Below are positions 15,231-23,283 of a stretch of 64,000 nucleotides of DNA, piece after piece. The notes under the pieces are model-generated. The model saw only the letters and a program-made list of their open reading frames with translations, was not told the origin of the DNA and did not search any database. How positions within the stretch are numbered: position 1 is the first letter of the stretch; each line of letters opens with the position of its first letter. This stretch comes from Litorivita sp050633545 (lineage in GTDB: Bacteria; Pseudomonadota; Alphaproteobacteria; Rhodobacterales; Rhodobacteraceae). Location: NCBI GenBank assembly GCA_050633545.1, contig JBOEGS010000006.1:1-64000 (forward strand), given 5' to 3'. Made by a program: the position numbers and the translations under genes.

Positions 15231-15234
15231 TTTC
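15190..15234 (+). terminator. Leader terminator/attenuator before mraZ
   Basis: A perfect 13-bp inverted repeat (15190-15202 with 15213-15225) around a 10-nt loop is followed by TTTCCTTTC. It sits between the putative promoter region and the mraZ GTG at 15282, so it must be read through for dcw expression and is a candidate attenuator and sRNA 3' end. The T tract is interrupted, fitting partial termination. Confidence 0.7.
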
Positions 15235-15281
15235 AAAGCCTTGGAAATCACTTTTGAGGCAAATAGAGGACCAAGAGGGCA

Positions 15282-15785
15282 GTGGGCCGCATATTCAGAG
15301 GCGAGAGCCAGCACAAGGTAGACGGTAAAGGCAGGGTCTCGATCCCGGCCTCTTTTCGTCGTGTGCTGGAGGCTTCTGATCCCAACTGGACCGAAGGGCT
15401 GAACCCCGAACTGGTCATCGTTTACGGCGATCACCGCCGCAAGTTTCTCGAAGTCTATACCGTCGAGGCCATGGCCGAGGTCGACGAGAAGATCACCGCG
15501 CTCAAACGCGGCTCGCGCGAGCGCAAAGTCTTGCAAAGCCTGTTTCACGCCCAAGCCGTCGCCACCAATGTCGACGAGACCGGCCGTTTGGTCATTCCGG
15601 CCAAATTGCGCGCCAAGATCGACCTTGATGGCGAGGCGATGTTTGTGGCCGCAGGCGATACCTTCCAGATCTGGAAGCCCGAAACCTACGAGCAAGAGGA
15701 ACTGGCGCAAACCGAAGCCTTCCTTGACGAATTGCCCGAGGATTTCGACCCGCTGATGTTCCTTGATCATGTGGAGTTGGACTAG
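15282..15785 (+). CDS. mraZ: Transcriptional regulator MraZ
   Basis: A 167-residue MraZ, the first gene of the dcw cluster and a DNA-binding autorepressor of it. Two SpoVT/AbrB-like domains are evident: DGKGRVSIPASFRR near 14-27 and DETGRLVIPAKLRA near 99-112, the duplicated motif that contacts TGGG repeats. Translation starts at GTG, GTGGGCCGCATATTC, with purine-rich AGAGG sequences just upstream. It is followed by rsmH after 3 bp. Its expected targets, a set of eight TGGG boxes, lie at 14595-14666, and a terminator-like hairpin in its leader may limit its transcription. Confidence 0.96.
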   Translation: MGRIFRGESQHKVDGKGRVSIPASFRRVLEASDPNWTEGLNPELVIVYGDHRRKFLEVYTVEAMAEVDEKITALKRGSRERKVLQSLFHAQAVATNVDETGRLVIPAKLRAKIDLDGEAMFVAAGDTFQIWKPETYEQEELAQTEAFLDELPEDFDPLMFLDHVELD

Positions 15786-15788
15786 GCA

Positions 15789-16799
15789 ATGTCGCCCGAC
15801 CCGACCGCCCCCGATACGCCCCGGACCAGCGGCTCTGACGCCCCCCATATCCCCGTTCTGTTGCGCCCGCTTTTGCGGGCTGTTGCACCTGTAAAGGGCA
15901 GGTGGCTTGACGGCACCTTTGGCGCGGGCGGTTATACGCGCGCCCTACTGGCCGAGGGCGCGGATACCGTATATGGTGTGGACAGAGACCCGTTGGCCCT
16001 CGATATGGCCGCAAAATGGGCGGGCGAGTATGGCGAGCGGTTGAAATTGGTGCAGGGCGTTTTTTCGCGGATGGACGAGTATGCGCATGACCTCGACGGG
16101 GTCGTGCTTGATCTGGGCGTCAGCTCGATGCAGCTCGACCTTGCCGAGCGCGGGTTTTCCTTCATGCGCGACGGGCCGCTGGACATGCGGATGAGCCAAT
16201 CGGGCCGCTCCGCCGAGGATATCGTCAACGAGGCCGATGAGGGCGATATCGCCGATATTCTCTATCATTACGGCGAAGAGCGCGCGAGCCGCCGCATTGC
16301 CCGCGCCATTGTGCGCGAACGCGAGGCGGCGCGCATCAACACCACGCTGCAACTGGCTGGCATCATTGAAAAATGCCTTCCGCGCAGCAAGCCGAACCAA
16401 AGCCATCCGGCGACCCGCAGTTTTCAGGCGTTGCGCATCGCGGTGAATGACGAATACGGCGAATTGGTCGCGGGGCTGGAGGCGGCCGAACGGGCGCTGG
16501 CGCCGGGCGGTCAATTGGCGGTGGTGACCTTTCATTCGATCGAGGACCGCATGGTCAAACGCTTCTTGGCCGCGCGCAGCGGCGGGGCGGGGCGGGCCAA
16601 CCGCTATGCGCCCGAGATGGTCGAGGCCAAGCCGCAATTCACGGTCAAAAGCCGCAAGGCCATCGGGCCGGACGATCAAGAGCTAAGTGAAAATCCCCGC
16701 AGCCGCAGCGCCAAGCTGCGCGTGGCGGTGCGCACGGACGCACCCGCGGGGCCGGTGGACCGCAAGTCCATCGGAATGCCGATGTTGAGGGGAACTTGA
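15789..16799 (+). CDS. rsmH: 16S rRNA (cytosine1402-N4)-methyltransferase RsmH
   Basis: A 336-residue class I methyltransferase (formerly MraW) that methylates N4 of C1402 in the decoding centre of 16S rRNA. Visible motifs are HIPVLLRPLL at the N-terminus, the SAM loop DGTFGAGGYTRALL near 41-54, VYGVDRDPLAL, LDLGVSSMQLD and FMRDGPLDMRM. Late in the protein, FQALRIAVNDE and VTFHSIEDRMVKRF are hallmarks of the family. Length is typical. It is tightly spaced with mraZ before it and ftsL after it: its TGA is immediately followed by the ftsL ATG. Confidence 0.97.
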   Translation: MSPDPTAPDTPRTSGSDAPHIPVLLRPLLRAVAPVKGRWLDGTFGAGGYTRALLAEGADTVYGVDRDPLALDMAAKWAGEYGERLKLVQGVFSRMDEYAHDLDGVVLDLGVSSMQLDLAERGFSFMRDGPLDMRMSQSGRSAEDIVNEADEGDIADILYHYGEERASRRIARAIVREREAARINTTLQLAGIIEKCLPRSKPNQSHPATRSFQALRIAVNDEYGELVAGLEAAERALAPGGQLAVVTFHSIEDRMVKRFLAARSGGAGRANRYAPEMVEAKPQFTVKSRKAIGPDDQELSENPRSRSAKLRVAVRTDAPAGPVDRKSIGMPMLRGT

Positions 16800-17156
16800 A
16801 TGCGCACGCTGTTTTTTGTGCTGACCGCGCTGGCGGTGATCGGATTGGCCTTTTGGGCCTATCACGAGAATTACAACACCCAGCAGGCGATTGCCGAAAC
16901 CGAACAGGTGCAGCGCGATATCTCGCAAGCGCGCCAGCGTTTGGGCGTGCTCAAGACCGAATGGGCCTATCTCAACCGCCCCGACCGTTTGCGCGAACTG
17001 GCCGATATCAATTTCGACCGCCTCGGGCTTTTGCCTCTGACGCCCGAGCAATTCGGCCATATCGATCAGGTCGCCTTTCCGTCGACTGATGATTTGCCGA
17101 TCACCGATCCGGTGGATGTCTCGGGCATGGATGACGTGCGCGGGGTGGGTCAATGA
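16800..17156 (+). CDS. ftsL: Cell division protein FtsL
   Basis: A 118-residue bitopic membrane protein with a short cytosolic tip, one transmembrane helix (about 4-20, LFFVLTALAVIGLAFWA) and a periplasmic coiled coil (about 25-60, TQQAIAETEQVQRDISQARQ). A conserved DRLRELADINF-LGLLPLTPEQ region follows. FtsL forms a complex with FtsB and FtsQ that activates FtsI/FtsW at the septum. Sequence similarity in FtsL is low; size, topology and place between rsmH and ftsI decide the call. It starts directly after the rsmH stop and overlaps ftsI by ATGA, implying translational coupling. Confidence 0.88.
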   Translation: MRTLFFVLTALAVIGLAFWAYHENYNTQQAIAETEQVQRDISQARQRLGVLKTEWAYLNRPDRLRELADINFDRLGLLPLTPEQFGHIDQVAFPSTDDLPITDPVDVSGMDDVRGVGQ

Positions 17157-18943
17157 GCATGACCCGCACGCCGTTGCGTCCGCTGGCGCGGATTTTGCAA
17201 GCCCGCACCAAGGGCGAGAACCCCGACGCCATCGAGCGCGAGAATATCCGCCTGCGCCACGAGCAGATGCGCGACCGTGCGCGGCTGCGCGCCGAGGGGC
17301 GGCTTTTGGTTCTGGGGCTGTTTTTCTTTTGCGCCTTCATCGTGGTCGGCGTGCGCATGGGCATGTTGTCGGGCTCCGAGCCGAGCGAGCCGCGCGCCTC
17401 TGCGGCGGGGGCCTCGATCCTGACGCAGCGCGCCGATATCGTCGACCGCCGTGGCCGCGTTCTGGCGACGAATTTCGAAACCCACAGCCTTTATGCCCAG
17501 CCGCAGCAGATGATCGACCGCGAACGCGCGGCAACGGGTCTGGCGGCGATCTTCCCCGATCTGGACGCCGAAGAGCTGCTCGAAGATTTCACCGGCAAGC
17601 GCAAGTTCTTGTGGATCAAGAAGAAAATCAGCCCTGAGCAAAAACAGGCGGTGCATGATCTGGGCGAGCCGGGGTTGCTGTTTGGCCCGCGCGAGATGCG
17701 GCTTTATCCCAACGGCTCGATTGCCGCGCATATTCTTGGCGGGGCCAGCTTTGGCCGCGAGGGGGTCCATGCCGCCGAGGTGATCGGCGTGGCGGGGATC
17801 GAAAAATTCTATGACAAAGAATTGCGCGATCCGGCGCGCGCCTCCAAACCGCTGGAACTCTCGCTCGATCTGACGGTGCAGGCCGCCGCCGAGCGGGTGC
17901 TGCATGGCGGCATGAAACTGATGACTGCCAAAGGCGCGGCGGCGGTGCTGATGGATGTGCATACCGGCGAGGTCGTCGCCTTGGTCAGCCTGCCCGATTT
18001 CGACCCCAACGACCGCCCACGCCCCGCCACCGAGGGCGTGCCCTCCGACAGCGTGCTGTTCAACCGCGCGGTGCAAGGCGTCTACGAGCTGGGATCGACC
18101 TTCAAGATTTTCGCCACCGCACAGGCGATGGAATTGGGTCTGGTCAATCCCAACACGGTAATCGACATTCGCGGCCCGCTCAAATGGGGCCGTCACAAGA
18201 TCCGCGATTTTCATAACTATGGCAAAGAGTTATCGGTCTCGAAAATCATCGAGAAATCCTCAAACATCGGCACGGCGCGCATCGCGCAGATGATCGGCAC
18301 GGCGCGCCAGCGCGAGTTTTTGGGCCAATTGGGCCTGTTGGAAACCGTGCCCTTGGAGATGGTCGAAGCCTCGGGCGGGCGTCCGTTGTTGCCGCCCAAC
18401 TGGTCGGAAATCTCGACCATGACGATTTCTTATGGCCACGGGCTGTCGACCTCGCCGTTGCATCTGGCCGCCGGTTACGCCGCGATTGCCAATGGCGGCA
18501 CCAAGGTCACGCCGACGCTTTTGAAGCAATCGGGCCCGCAATATGGCGCGCGCGTCATGCGCCCCGAAGTGGCGGCCGCCTCGCGGGTGATGCTGCGCAA
18601 GGTGGTGACCGAGGGCACCGCCAGTTTCGGCGAGGTGCGCGGCTATAATGTCGGCGGCAAGACCGGCACCGCCGACAAGCCCAAGGAAATGGGCGGCGGA
18701 TATTACAAGGATAAGGTCATCGCGACCTTTGCCTCGATGTTCCCTGCCGAAGACCCCAAATATGTGCTTATCGTGACGCTGGACGAGCCGGTGGAAACCT
18801 CGGGCGACGAGCCGCGCCGCACCGCCGGTTGGACCGCCGTGCCCGTCGCCGCCGAAATGATCCGCCGCGTGGCGCCTTTGTTGGGATTGCGGCCAGAGAT
18901 TGAACCTGCGCGCGCCGCTGGTATAACGCTGACATCGAATTGA
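17153..18943 (+). CDS. ftsI: Septal peptidoglycan transpeptidase FtsI (PBP3)
   Basis: A 596-residue class B penicillin-binding protein that cross-links septal peptidoglycan with FtsW. A basic cytosolic segment is followed by one membrane helix (about 45-66, LLVLGLFFFCAFIVVGVRM) and the dimerisation domain with ADIVDRRGRVLATNF. The transpeptidase carries the SxxK motif in ELGSTFKIF (serine near 315), SxN in EKSSNIGTAR (near 369) and KTGT in GGKTGTADKP (near 503), so all catalytic motifs are intact. It overlaps ftsL by ATGA and is followed by murE after 21 bp. Confidence 0.97.
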   Translation: MSMTRTPLRPLARILQARTKGENPDAIERENIRLRHEQMRDRARLRAEGRLLVLGLFFFCAFIVVGVRMGMLSGSEPSEPRASAAGASILTQRADIVDRRGRVLATNFETHSLYAQPQQMIDRERAATGLAAIFPDLDAEELLEDFTGKRKFLWIKKKISPEQKQAVHDLGEPGLLFGPREMRLYPNGSIAAHILGGASFGREGVHAAEVIGVAGIEKFYDKELRDPARASKPLELSLDLTVQAAAERVLHGGMKLMTAKGAAAVLMDVHTGEVVALVSLPDFDPNDRPRPATEGVPSDSVLFNRAVQGVYELGSTFKIFATAQAMELGLVNPNTVIDIRGPLKWGRHKIRDFHNYGKELSVSKIIEKSSNIGTARIAQMIGTARQREFLGQLGLLETVPLEMVEASGGRPLLPPNWSEISTMTISYGHGLSTSPLHLAAGYAAIANGGTKVTPTLLKQSGPQYGARVMRPEVAAASRVMLRKVVTEGTASFGEVRGYNVGGKTGTADKPKEMGGGYYKDKVIATFASMFPAEDPKYVLIVTLDEPVETSGDEPRRTAGWTAVPVAAEMIRRVAPLLGLRPEIEPARAAGITLTSN

Positions 18944-18964
18944 GCGCTAAAAACAGGTGACGTA

Positions 18965-20452
18965 ATGGCAGGCCCCGCAGTTAAATCCCTCGCAGAGCTT
19001 GGCCTGACCGCGCAGGGCGGGCGTATGGCCCAGATCACCGGTTTGGCCGTGGACAGCCGCGAGGTGCGCGAGGGCACGTTGTTTGCCGCCATGCCCGGCA
19101 CCAAGGTGCATGGCGCCAGCTTTATCGAGAGCGCCATCGGGCGCGGCGCGGTCGCGGTTTTGACCGATGCCGAGGGGGCGAAGCTGGCCGAGGCGGCCTT
19201 GGCGGCCTCGGATATCGCGGTGATCGTGGCCGAAGACCCGCGCCAGACCTTGGCCTATACGGCGGCGCTTTGGTCGGGGGCACAGCCCGAAACCATGATC
19301 GCCGTCACCGGCACCAATGGCAAAACCTCTGTGGCGACCTTTGTGCGGCAAATCTGGACCGAGCTGGGCCATGAGGCGATCAACCTTGGCACCACCGGCA
19401 TCGAGGGCGCATGGACCGCGCCCTTGCACCATACCACCCCCGAGCCGATCACCTTGCACCGCAATCTGGCGGCGGCGGCGGGCGCGGGCGTCACCCATGC
19501 GGCGATGGAGGCCTCCAGCCACGGGCTGGAGCAGCGCCGCCTTGACGGGGTGCAACTCAAGGCCGCCGGTTTCACCAATTTCACCCAGGACCACCTCGAT
19601 TATCACGTCAATTTCGACGCCTATTTCGCCGCCAAAGCGGGATTGTTCGCGCGGGTTCTGCCCGAAGAGGGCACGGCGGTGATCAATATCGACGGGCCAC
19701 GCGGCGGCGATATGGTCGAAGTGGCCGCCAACCGCGGTCAGGACCTGATCACCGTGGGGCGCACCGAGGGGGCGGATTTGCAAATCCAAGGACAGCGGTT
19801 CACCGCCCATGGCCAAGACCTATTGTTCGAATGGGAAGGGCGCAGCCAGCAGGTGCATTTGCCGCTGATCGGCGGGTTTCAGGCGGAAAATATCGCTTTG
19901 GCGGCGGCTTTGGTCATTGCGGCGGGGGGCGATCCCTACCGCGTCTTCGAGACCCTGCCGCATCTGTCCACGGTGCGCGGGCGCATGCAACTGGCGGCCA
20001 AACGCGAAAACGGCGCGGCGGTGTTTGTCGATTACGCCCATACGCCCGATGCGGTCAGCACGGCGCTCAAGGCGCTGCGCCCGCATGTGATGGGGCGGCT
20101 TGTGGCGATCATCGGCGCGGGCGGCGACCGCGATGCGACCAAACGCCCGCTGATGGGCGAGGCGGCGGCGCAAAATGCCGATCTGGTGATCGTGACCGAT
20201 GACAACCCGCGCTCCGAAGACCCTGCCGCGATCCGCGCCTCGGTCTTGCTGGGCTGCCCTGCGGCGCAAGAGATCGGTGACCGCGCCGAGGCGATCTTGC
20301 GCGGGGTGGATGCGCTTGGCCCCGGCGATGCGCTGCTTATCGCGGGCAAGGGGCACGAGACCGGACAGGTGATCGGCGATGACGTCTTGCCCTTTGATGA
20401 TGCCGAACAGGCCTCGGTCGCGGTCATGGCGCTTGACGGAGGCTTGATATGA
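18965..20452 (+). CDS. murE: UDP-MurNAc-tripeptide synthetase MurE
   Basis: A 495-residue Mur ligase adding meso-diaminopimelate to UDP-MurNAc-L-Ala-D-Glu. The ATP loop GTNGKTSVA is near 115. TTGIEGAW, HTTPEPITL and MEASSHGLEQRRL are typical of MurE. Later come VFVDYAHTPDAVSTAL and the signature DNPR (DDNPRSEDP near 413) that selects meso-DAP over lysine, as expected for a Gram-negative. The start is ATGGCAGGCCCC, preceded by a purine-rich AACAGGTGA. It overlaps murF by the four bases ATGA. Cytosolic. Confidence 0.97.
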   Translation: MAGPAVKSLAELGLTAQGGRMAQITGLAVDSREVREGTLFAAMPGTKVHGASFIESAIGRGAVAVLTDAEGAKLAEAALAASDIAVIVAEDPRQTLAYTAALWSGAQPETMIAVTGTNGKTSVATFVRQIWTELGHEAINLGTTGIEGAWTAPLHHTTPEPITLHRNLAAAAGAGVTHAAMEASSHGLEQRRLDGVQLKAAGFTNFTQDHLDYHVNFDAYFAAKAGLFARVLPEEGTAVINIDGPRGGDMVEVAANRGQDLITVGRTEGADLQIQGQRFTAHGQDLLFEWEGRSQQVHLPLIGGFQAENIALAAALVIAAGGDPYRVFETLPHLSTVRGRMQLAAKRENGAAVFVDYAHTPDAVSTALKALRPHVMGRLVAIIGAGGDRDATKRPLMGEAAAQNADLVIVTDDNPRSEDPAAIRASVLLGCPAAQEIGDRAEAILRGVDALGPGDALLIAGKGHETGQVIGDDVLPFDDAEQASVAVMALDGGLI

Positions 20453-21876
20453 GCGCGCTTTGGACATCCGCCGATGCGGCGGTGGCCACGGATGGGCAGG
20501 CCGTCGGCACATGGTCGGTGACGGGCGTGTCGATCGACACCCGCACGATCCAGAAGGGCGACCTTTTCGTGGCGCTGGCCGCCGCGCGCGACGGGCATGA
20601 GTTTGTGGCGCAGGCTTTGGCCAAAGGCGCGGGCGCGGCCATGGTCACCCACCGCCCCGAGGGCGTGGCCGAGGATGCGCCGCTTTTGATCGTCGATGAG
20701 GTCCTGCCCGCGTTGGAGGCTTTGGGCCGCGCCGCGCGCGCGCGCACGGGTGCGCGCGTTGTGGCGGTCACCGGATCGGTGGGCAAGACCTCGACCAAGG
20801 AAATGCTGCGCGATGTCTTGTCGGGGCAGGGGCGCTGCCATGTGGCCGAGGCGAGTTACAACAACCATTGGGGCGTGCCCCTGACCTTGGCGCGGATGCC
20901 GCAAGACAGCCAGTTCGCGGTGATCGAGATCGGCATGAACCACGCGGGCGAGATCGCGCCGCTGGCGATGATGGCGCGCCCGCATGTGGCCATGGTCACC
21001 ACCGTCGCTGCCGCCCATCTCGAAGCCTTTGACAATATCGAAGGCATCGCGCGCGAGAAGGCAGAGATTTTCCGCGGGCTCGAACCCGATGGCACGGCGG
21101 TGATCAATGCCGATCTGGAGGTCACGCCGATCCTGCGCGCCGCCGCCGAGGCACAGCGCGCCCGTATCATCGGATTTGGCGAGAGCGCCGCCGAGTTCCG
21201 GCTGACCGGCGTCAAGCTGATCGGCGATGCCACGGTGATCAGCGCCGGGATTTCCGGCGCGCCGGTGCATTTCAAATTGGGCAGCGCGGGGCGGCATTTT
21301 GCGATGAACGCTTTGGGCGTTCTGGCCGTGGCGGCGGCGCTTGGCGCCGATGCGGCGATTGCGGCCACCGATATCGGGCGTTGGCGCCCGCCCGCAGGGC
21401 GCGGCACCCGCGAAGAGGTCTGCCTTGATCGCGGCGATGCAGAGGCGGTGATGGACTTGATCGACGATGCTTTCAACGCCAATCCCACCTCGATGACCGC
21501 CGCGCTCGAGGTCCTCGCCGCCGCGCAGCCCAAGGACGGGCTGGGCCGCGTCAGCAAGGGTCGCCGCATCGCGATCTTGGGCGATATGCTCGAACTTGGC
21601 CCCGATGAGCGCGCCATGCACGAAGGTTTGGCCGATCTCGATTACATCGCTGATCTCGACCTTGTGCATTGCGTCGGGCCGCGGATGCGCGCGCTGCATG
21701 AGGCCTTGCCGCAGGCGCAGCGCGGCAAATGGTTCGAGGGCGCGCCCGAAATGGCCGCCGTGGTGCACCGCTTGGTCGATGCGGGCGATGTGGTGCTGGT
21801 CAAAGGCTCCAAGGGCAGCAAAGTGAGCACGGTTGTTGACGCGCTGCGCAAATTGGGCCAAGCCGCGCGAGACTGA
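20449..21876 (+). CDS. murF: UDP-MurNAc-tripeptide:D-Ala-D-Ala ligase MurF
   Basis: A 475-residue Mur ligase that adds D-Ala-D-Ala to complete the UDP-MurNAc-pentapeptide. The N-terminal domain contains GVSIDTRTIQKGDLFVAL; the ATP loop VTGSVGKTSTKEML is near 106-119. ASYNNHWGVPLTLARMP and EIGMNHAGEIAPL are MurF signatures, and NPTSMTAALEVL with AILGDMLELG lies in the C-terminal domain. It overlaps murE by ATGA. Between its stop and mraY lies a short GC hairpin (21915-21930). Confidence 0.97.
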   Translation: MSALWTSADAAVATDGQAVGTWSVTGVSIDTRTIQKGDLFVALAAARDGHEFVAQALAKGAGAAMVTHRPEGVAEDAPLLIVDEVLPALEALGRAARARTGARVVAVTGSVGKTSTKEMLRDVLSGQGRCHVAEASYNNHWGVPLTLARMPQDSQFAVIEIGMNHAGEIAPLAMMARPHVAMVTTVAAAHLEAFDNIEGIAREKAEIFRGLEPDGTAVINADLEVTPILRAAAEAQRARIIGFGESAAEFRLTGVKLIGDATVISAGISGAPVHFKLGSAGRHFAMNALGVLAVAAALGADAAIAATDIGRWRPPAGRGTREEVCLDRGDAEAVMDLIDDAFNANPTSMTAALEVLAAAQPKDGLGRVSKGRRIAILGDMLELGPDERAMHEGLADLDYIADLDLVHCVGPRMRALHEALPQAQRGKWFEGAPEMAAVVHRLVDAGDVVLVKGSKGSKVSTVVDALRKLGQAARD

Positions 21877-21914
21877 TTTGCTTTGCCGTTTCAGGGCGCG
21901 CAGGGCATAGATAT

Positions 21915-21930
21915 CGGGGGGCAGCCCCCG
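21915..21930 (+). repeat. Small GC hairpin between murF and mraY
   Basis: CGGGGG-GCAG-CCCCCG is a 6-bp stem with a 4-nt loop, 28 bp upstream of the mraY start. There is no T-run, so termination is unlikely; it may slow ribosomes or stabilise the upstream mRNA. Similar GGGGGCAGCCCCC hairpins are frequent between genes in related genomes. Confidence 0.4.
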
Positions 21931-21957
21931 CAAAATACTAAATGAGGGACGTGTCGC

Positions 21958-23040
21958 ATGTTTTATTGGTTAACCGGACTGTCGGACGGCGGGGATTTTT
22001 TCAACCTCTTCCGCTATATTACCTTCCGCGCCGGTGGGGCCTTTCTGACGGCGCTGGTCTTTGGTTTTATCTTCGGCAAACCCTTGATCAACGTGCTGCG
22101 CCGCCGCCAAGGCAAGGGGCAGCCGATCCGCGATGACGGCCCCGAGGGCCATTTCGTCAAGGCCGGAACCCCCACGATGGGCGGGCTTTTGATTGTCGGC
22201 GCTTTGCTGACCTCGACGCTGCTTTGGGCGCGGCTCGACAATCCCTATGTGTGGATGGTGCTGTTTGTCACCATGTCCTTCGGCGCCATCGGTTTTGCCG
22301 ATGACTATGCCAAAGTGTCCAAGCAAAACACCGCAGGTGTGCCAGGTAAGCTGCGGCTGTTGCTCGGCTTTTTGATCTCTGGCATTGCCGCTTTTTGGGC
22401 CACGCAATACCACCCCGACGCCTTGCAATATCAAATCGCCCTGCCGGTGTTCAAAGATGTGCTGCTCAATACGGGCATGTTCTTTGTGCCCTTTGCCATC
22501 ATCGTGATCGTCGGATCGGCCAATGCGGTGAACCTGACCGACGGGCTGGACGGGTTGGCGATCATGCCGGTGATGATTGCCTCGGCGACTTTGGGGGTGA
22601 TCTCCTATTTCGTCGGTAACTCGGTTTTTGCCGGATATCTTGATGTGCATTACGTCGAAGGCACGGGCGAGATTTTGATCTTCTGCGCCGGTCTGATCGG
22701 CGGCGGTTTGGGTTTCTTGTGGTATAACGCGCCGCCCGCCGCGGTGTTTATGGGCGATACCGGATCGCTGGCGCTTGGCGGGGCCTTGGGCGCGATTGCC
22801 GTGGCCACCAAACATGAAATCGTCTGGGCCATCGTCGGCGGGCTGTTCGTGGTCGAAGCGCTCTCGGTGATCATTCAGGTGCTCTATTTCAAACGCACGG
22901 GCAAGCGGGTGTTCCTCATGGCGCCGATCCATCACCACTACGAGAAAAAAGGCTGGGCCGAGCCGCAGATCGTGATCCGCTTCTGGATCATCGCCCTGAT
23001 CCTCGCGATGATCGGTCTGGCGACACTCAAGGTCCGCTAG
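21958..23040 (+). CDS. mraY: Phospho-MurNAc-pentapeptide translocase MraY
   Basis: A 360-residue polytopic membrane enzyme that transfers phospho-MurNAc-pentapeptide to undecaprenyl phosphate, making lipid I. About ten hydrophobic helices are seen. Conserved cytosolic pieces are GTPTMGGLLIV, GFADDYAKVSKQNTAG (the Asp pair near the active site), NAVNLTDGLDGLAI, FMGDTGSLALGGALGA and APIHHHYEKKGWAEPQIVIRFW with the HHH motif. Length is the family norm. The start is ATGTTTTATTGGTTA after AATGAGGGACGTG. It is followed by an unusually long 243-bp gap to murD that holds two tandem repeats. Confidence 0.97.
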   Translation: MFYWLTGLSDGGDFFNLFRYITFRAGGAFLTALVFGFIFGKPLINVLRRRQGKGQPIRDDGPEGHFVKAGTPTMGGLLIVGALLTSTLLWARLDNPYVWMVLFVTMSFGAIGFADDYAKVSKQNTAGVPGKLRLLLGFLISGIAAFWATQYHPDALQYQIALPVFKDVLLNTGMFFVPFAIIVIVGSANAVNLTDGLDGLAIMPVMIASATLGVISYFVGNSVFAGYLDVHYVEGTGEILIFCAGLIGGGLGFLWYNAPPAAVFMGDTGSLALGGALGAIAVATKHEIVWAIVGGLFVVEALSVIIQVLYFKRTGKRVFLMAPIHHHYEKKGWAEPQIVIRFWIIALILAMIGLATLKVR

Positions 23041-23116
23041 GGCGCAAATGCGAAAGGGGCGAAGGCGGGGGGCGCGGGCGGCTTTGCACGCGCTGCCGAC
23101 CCGGCGATATCGCCAC

Positions 23117-23149
23117 CGACGCAATACCGACGTTATACCGACGTGATAC
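23117..23149 (+). repeat. Three 11-bp tandem repeats after mraY
   Basis: Three consecutive copies approximating CGACGTNATAC occupy 23117-23127, 23128-23138 and 23139-23149, with one or two differences among them. The period of 11 bp puts each copy on nearly the same face of the helix, as in protein-binding arrays, but slippage duplication is equally possible. Confidence 0.6.
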
Positions 23150-23203
23150 AGACAGCGATTTCGCGCCCTGATCGGCCCCTTGCGGGGCGGCGTGCGTGGG
23201 GGG

Positions 23204-23253
23204 CTTGTCGCGCGGAGCGCGCGGGGGCCTTGTCGCGCGGAGCGCGCGGGGGC
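23204..23253 (+). repeat. Two identical 25-bp tandem repeats before murD
   Basis: Two exact 25-bp units (23204-23228, 23229-23253), each containing the palindrome CGCGCGGAGCGCGCG, precede murD. A partial third unit follows. Each unit can fold into a GC-rich hairpin, so the mRNA would carry two stacked stems about 30 bp before the murD start. Confidence 0.75.
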
Positions 23254-23283
23254 ATTGTGCGGGCAACAACGACGGGGGCGGGC

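Larger units (their letters stand above)
14482..15281 (+). other. 800-bp dcw leader and control region
   Basis: This long non-coding stretch precedes mraZ and is locally more AT-rich than the genes around it. It contains, in order, the TGGG-box array (14595-14666), two inverted NrdR-like boxes (14866-14881, 14949-14964) and a leader ending in a strong hairpin (15190-15225). Between the NrdR-like boxes TTGTCA (14896) and TATATC (14923) occur but at 21-bp spacing. The reading frame from 14892 to 15200 overlaps these elements and lacks family character, so I treat it as non-coding. Confidence 0.7.

Noticed and set aside
20032..21933. A 633-residue minus-strand frame opposite murE/murF
   Set aside because: Shadow of two intact Mur ligases; low-complexity Arg/His/Ala composition.
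23143..23283. N-terminal extension of MurD
   Set aside because: The added 47 residues would be translated from the 25-bp repeats and do not resemble MurD; similarity starts at 23284.
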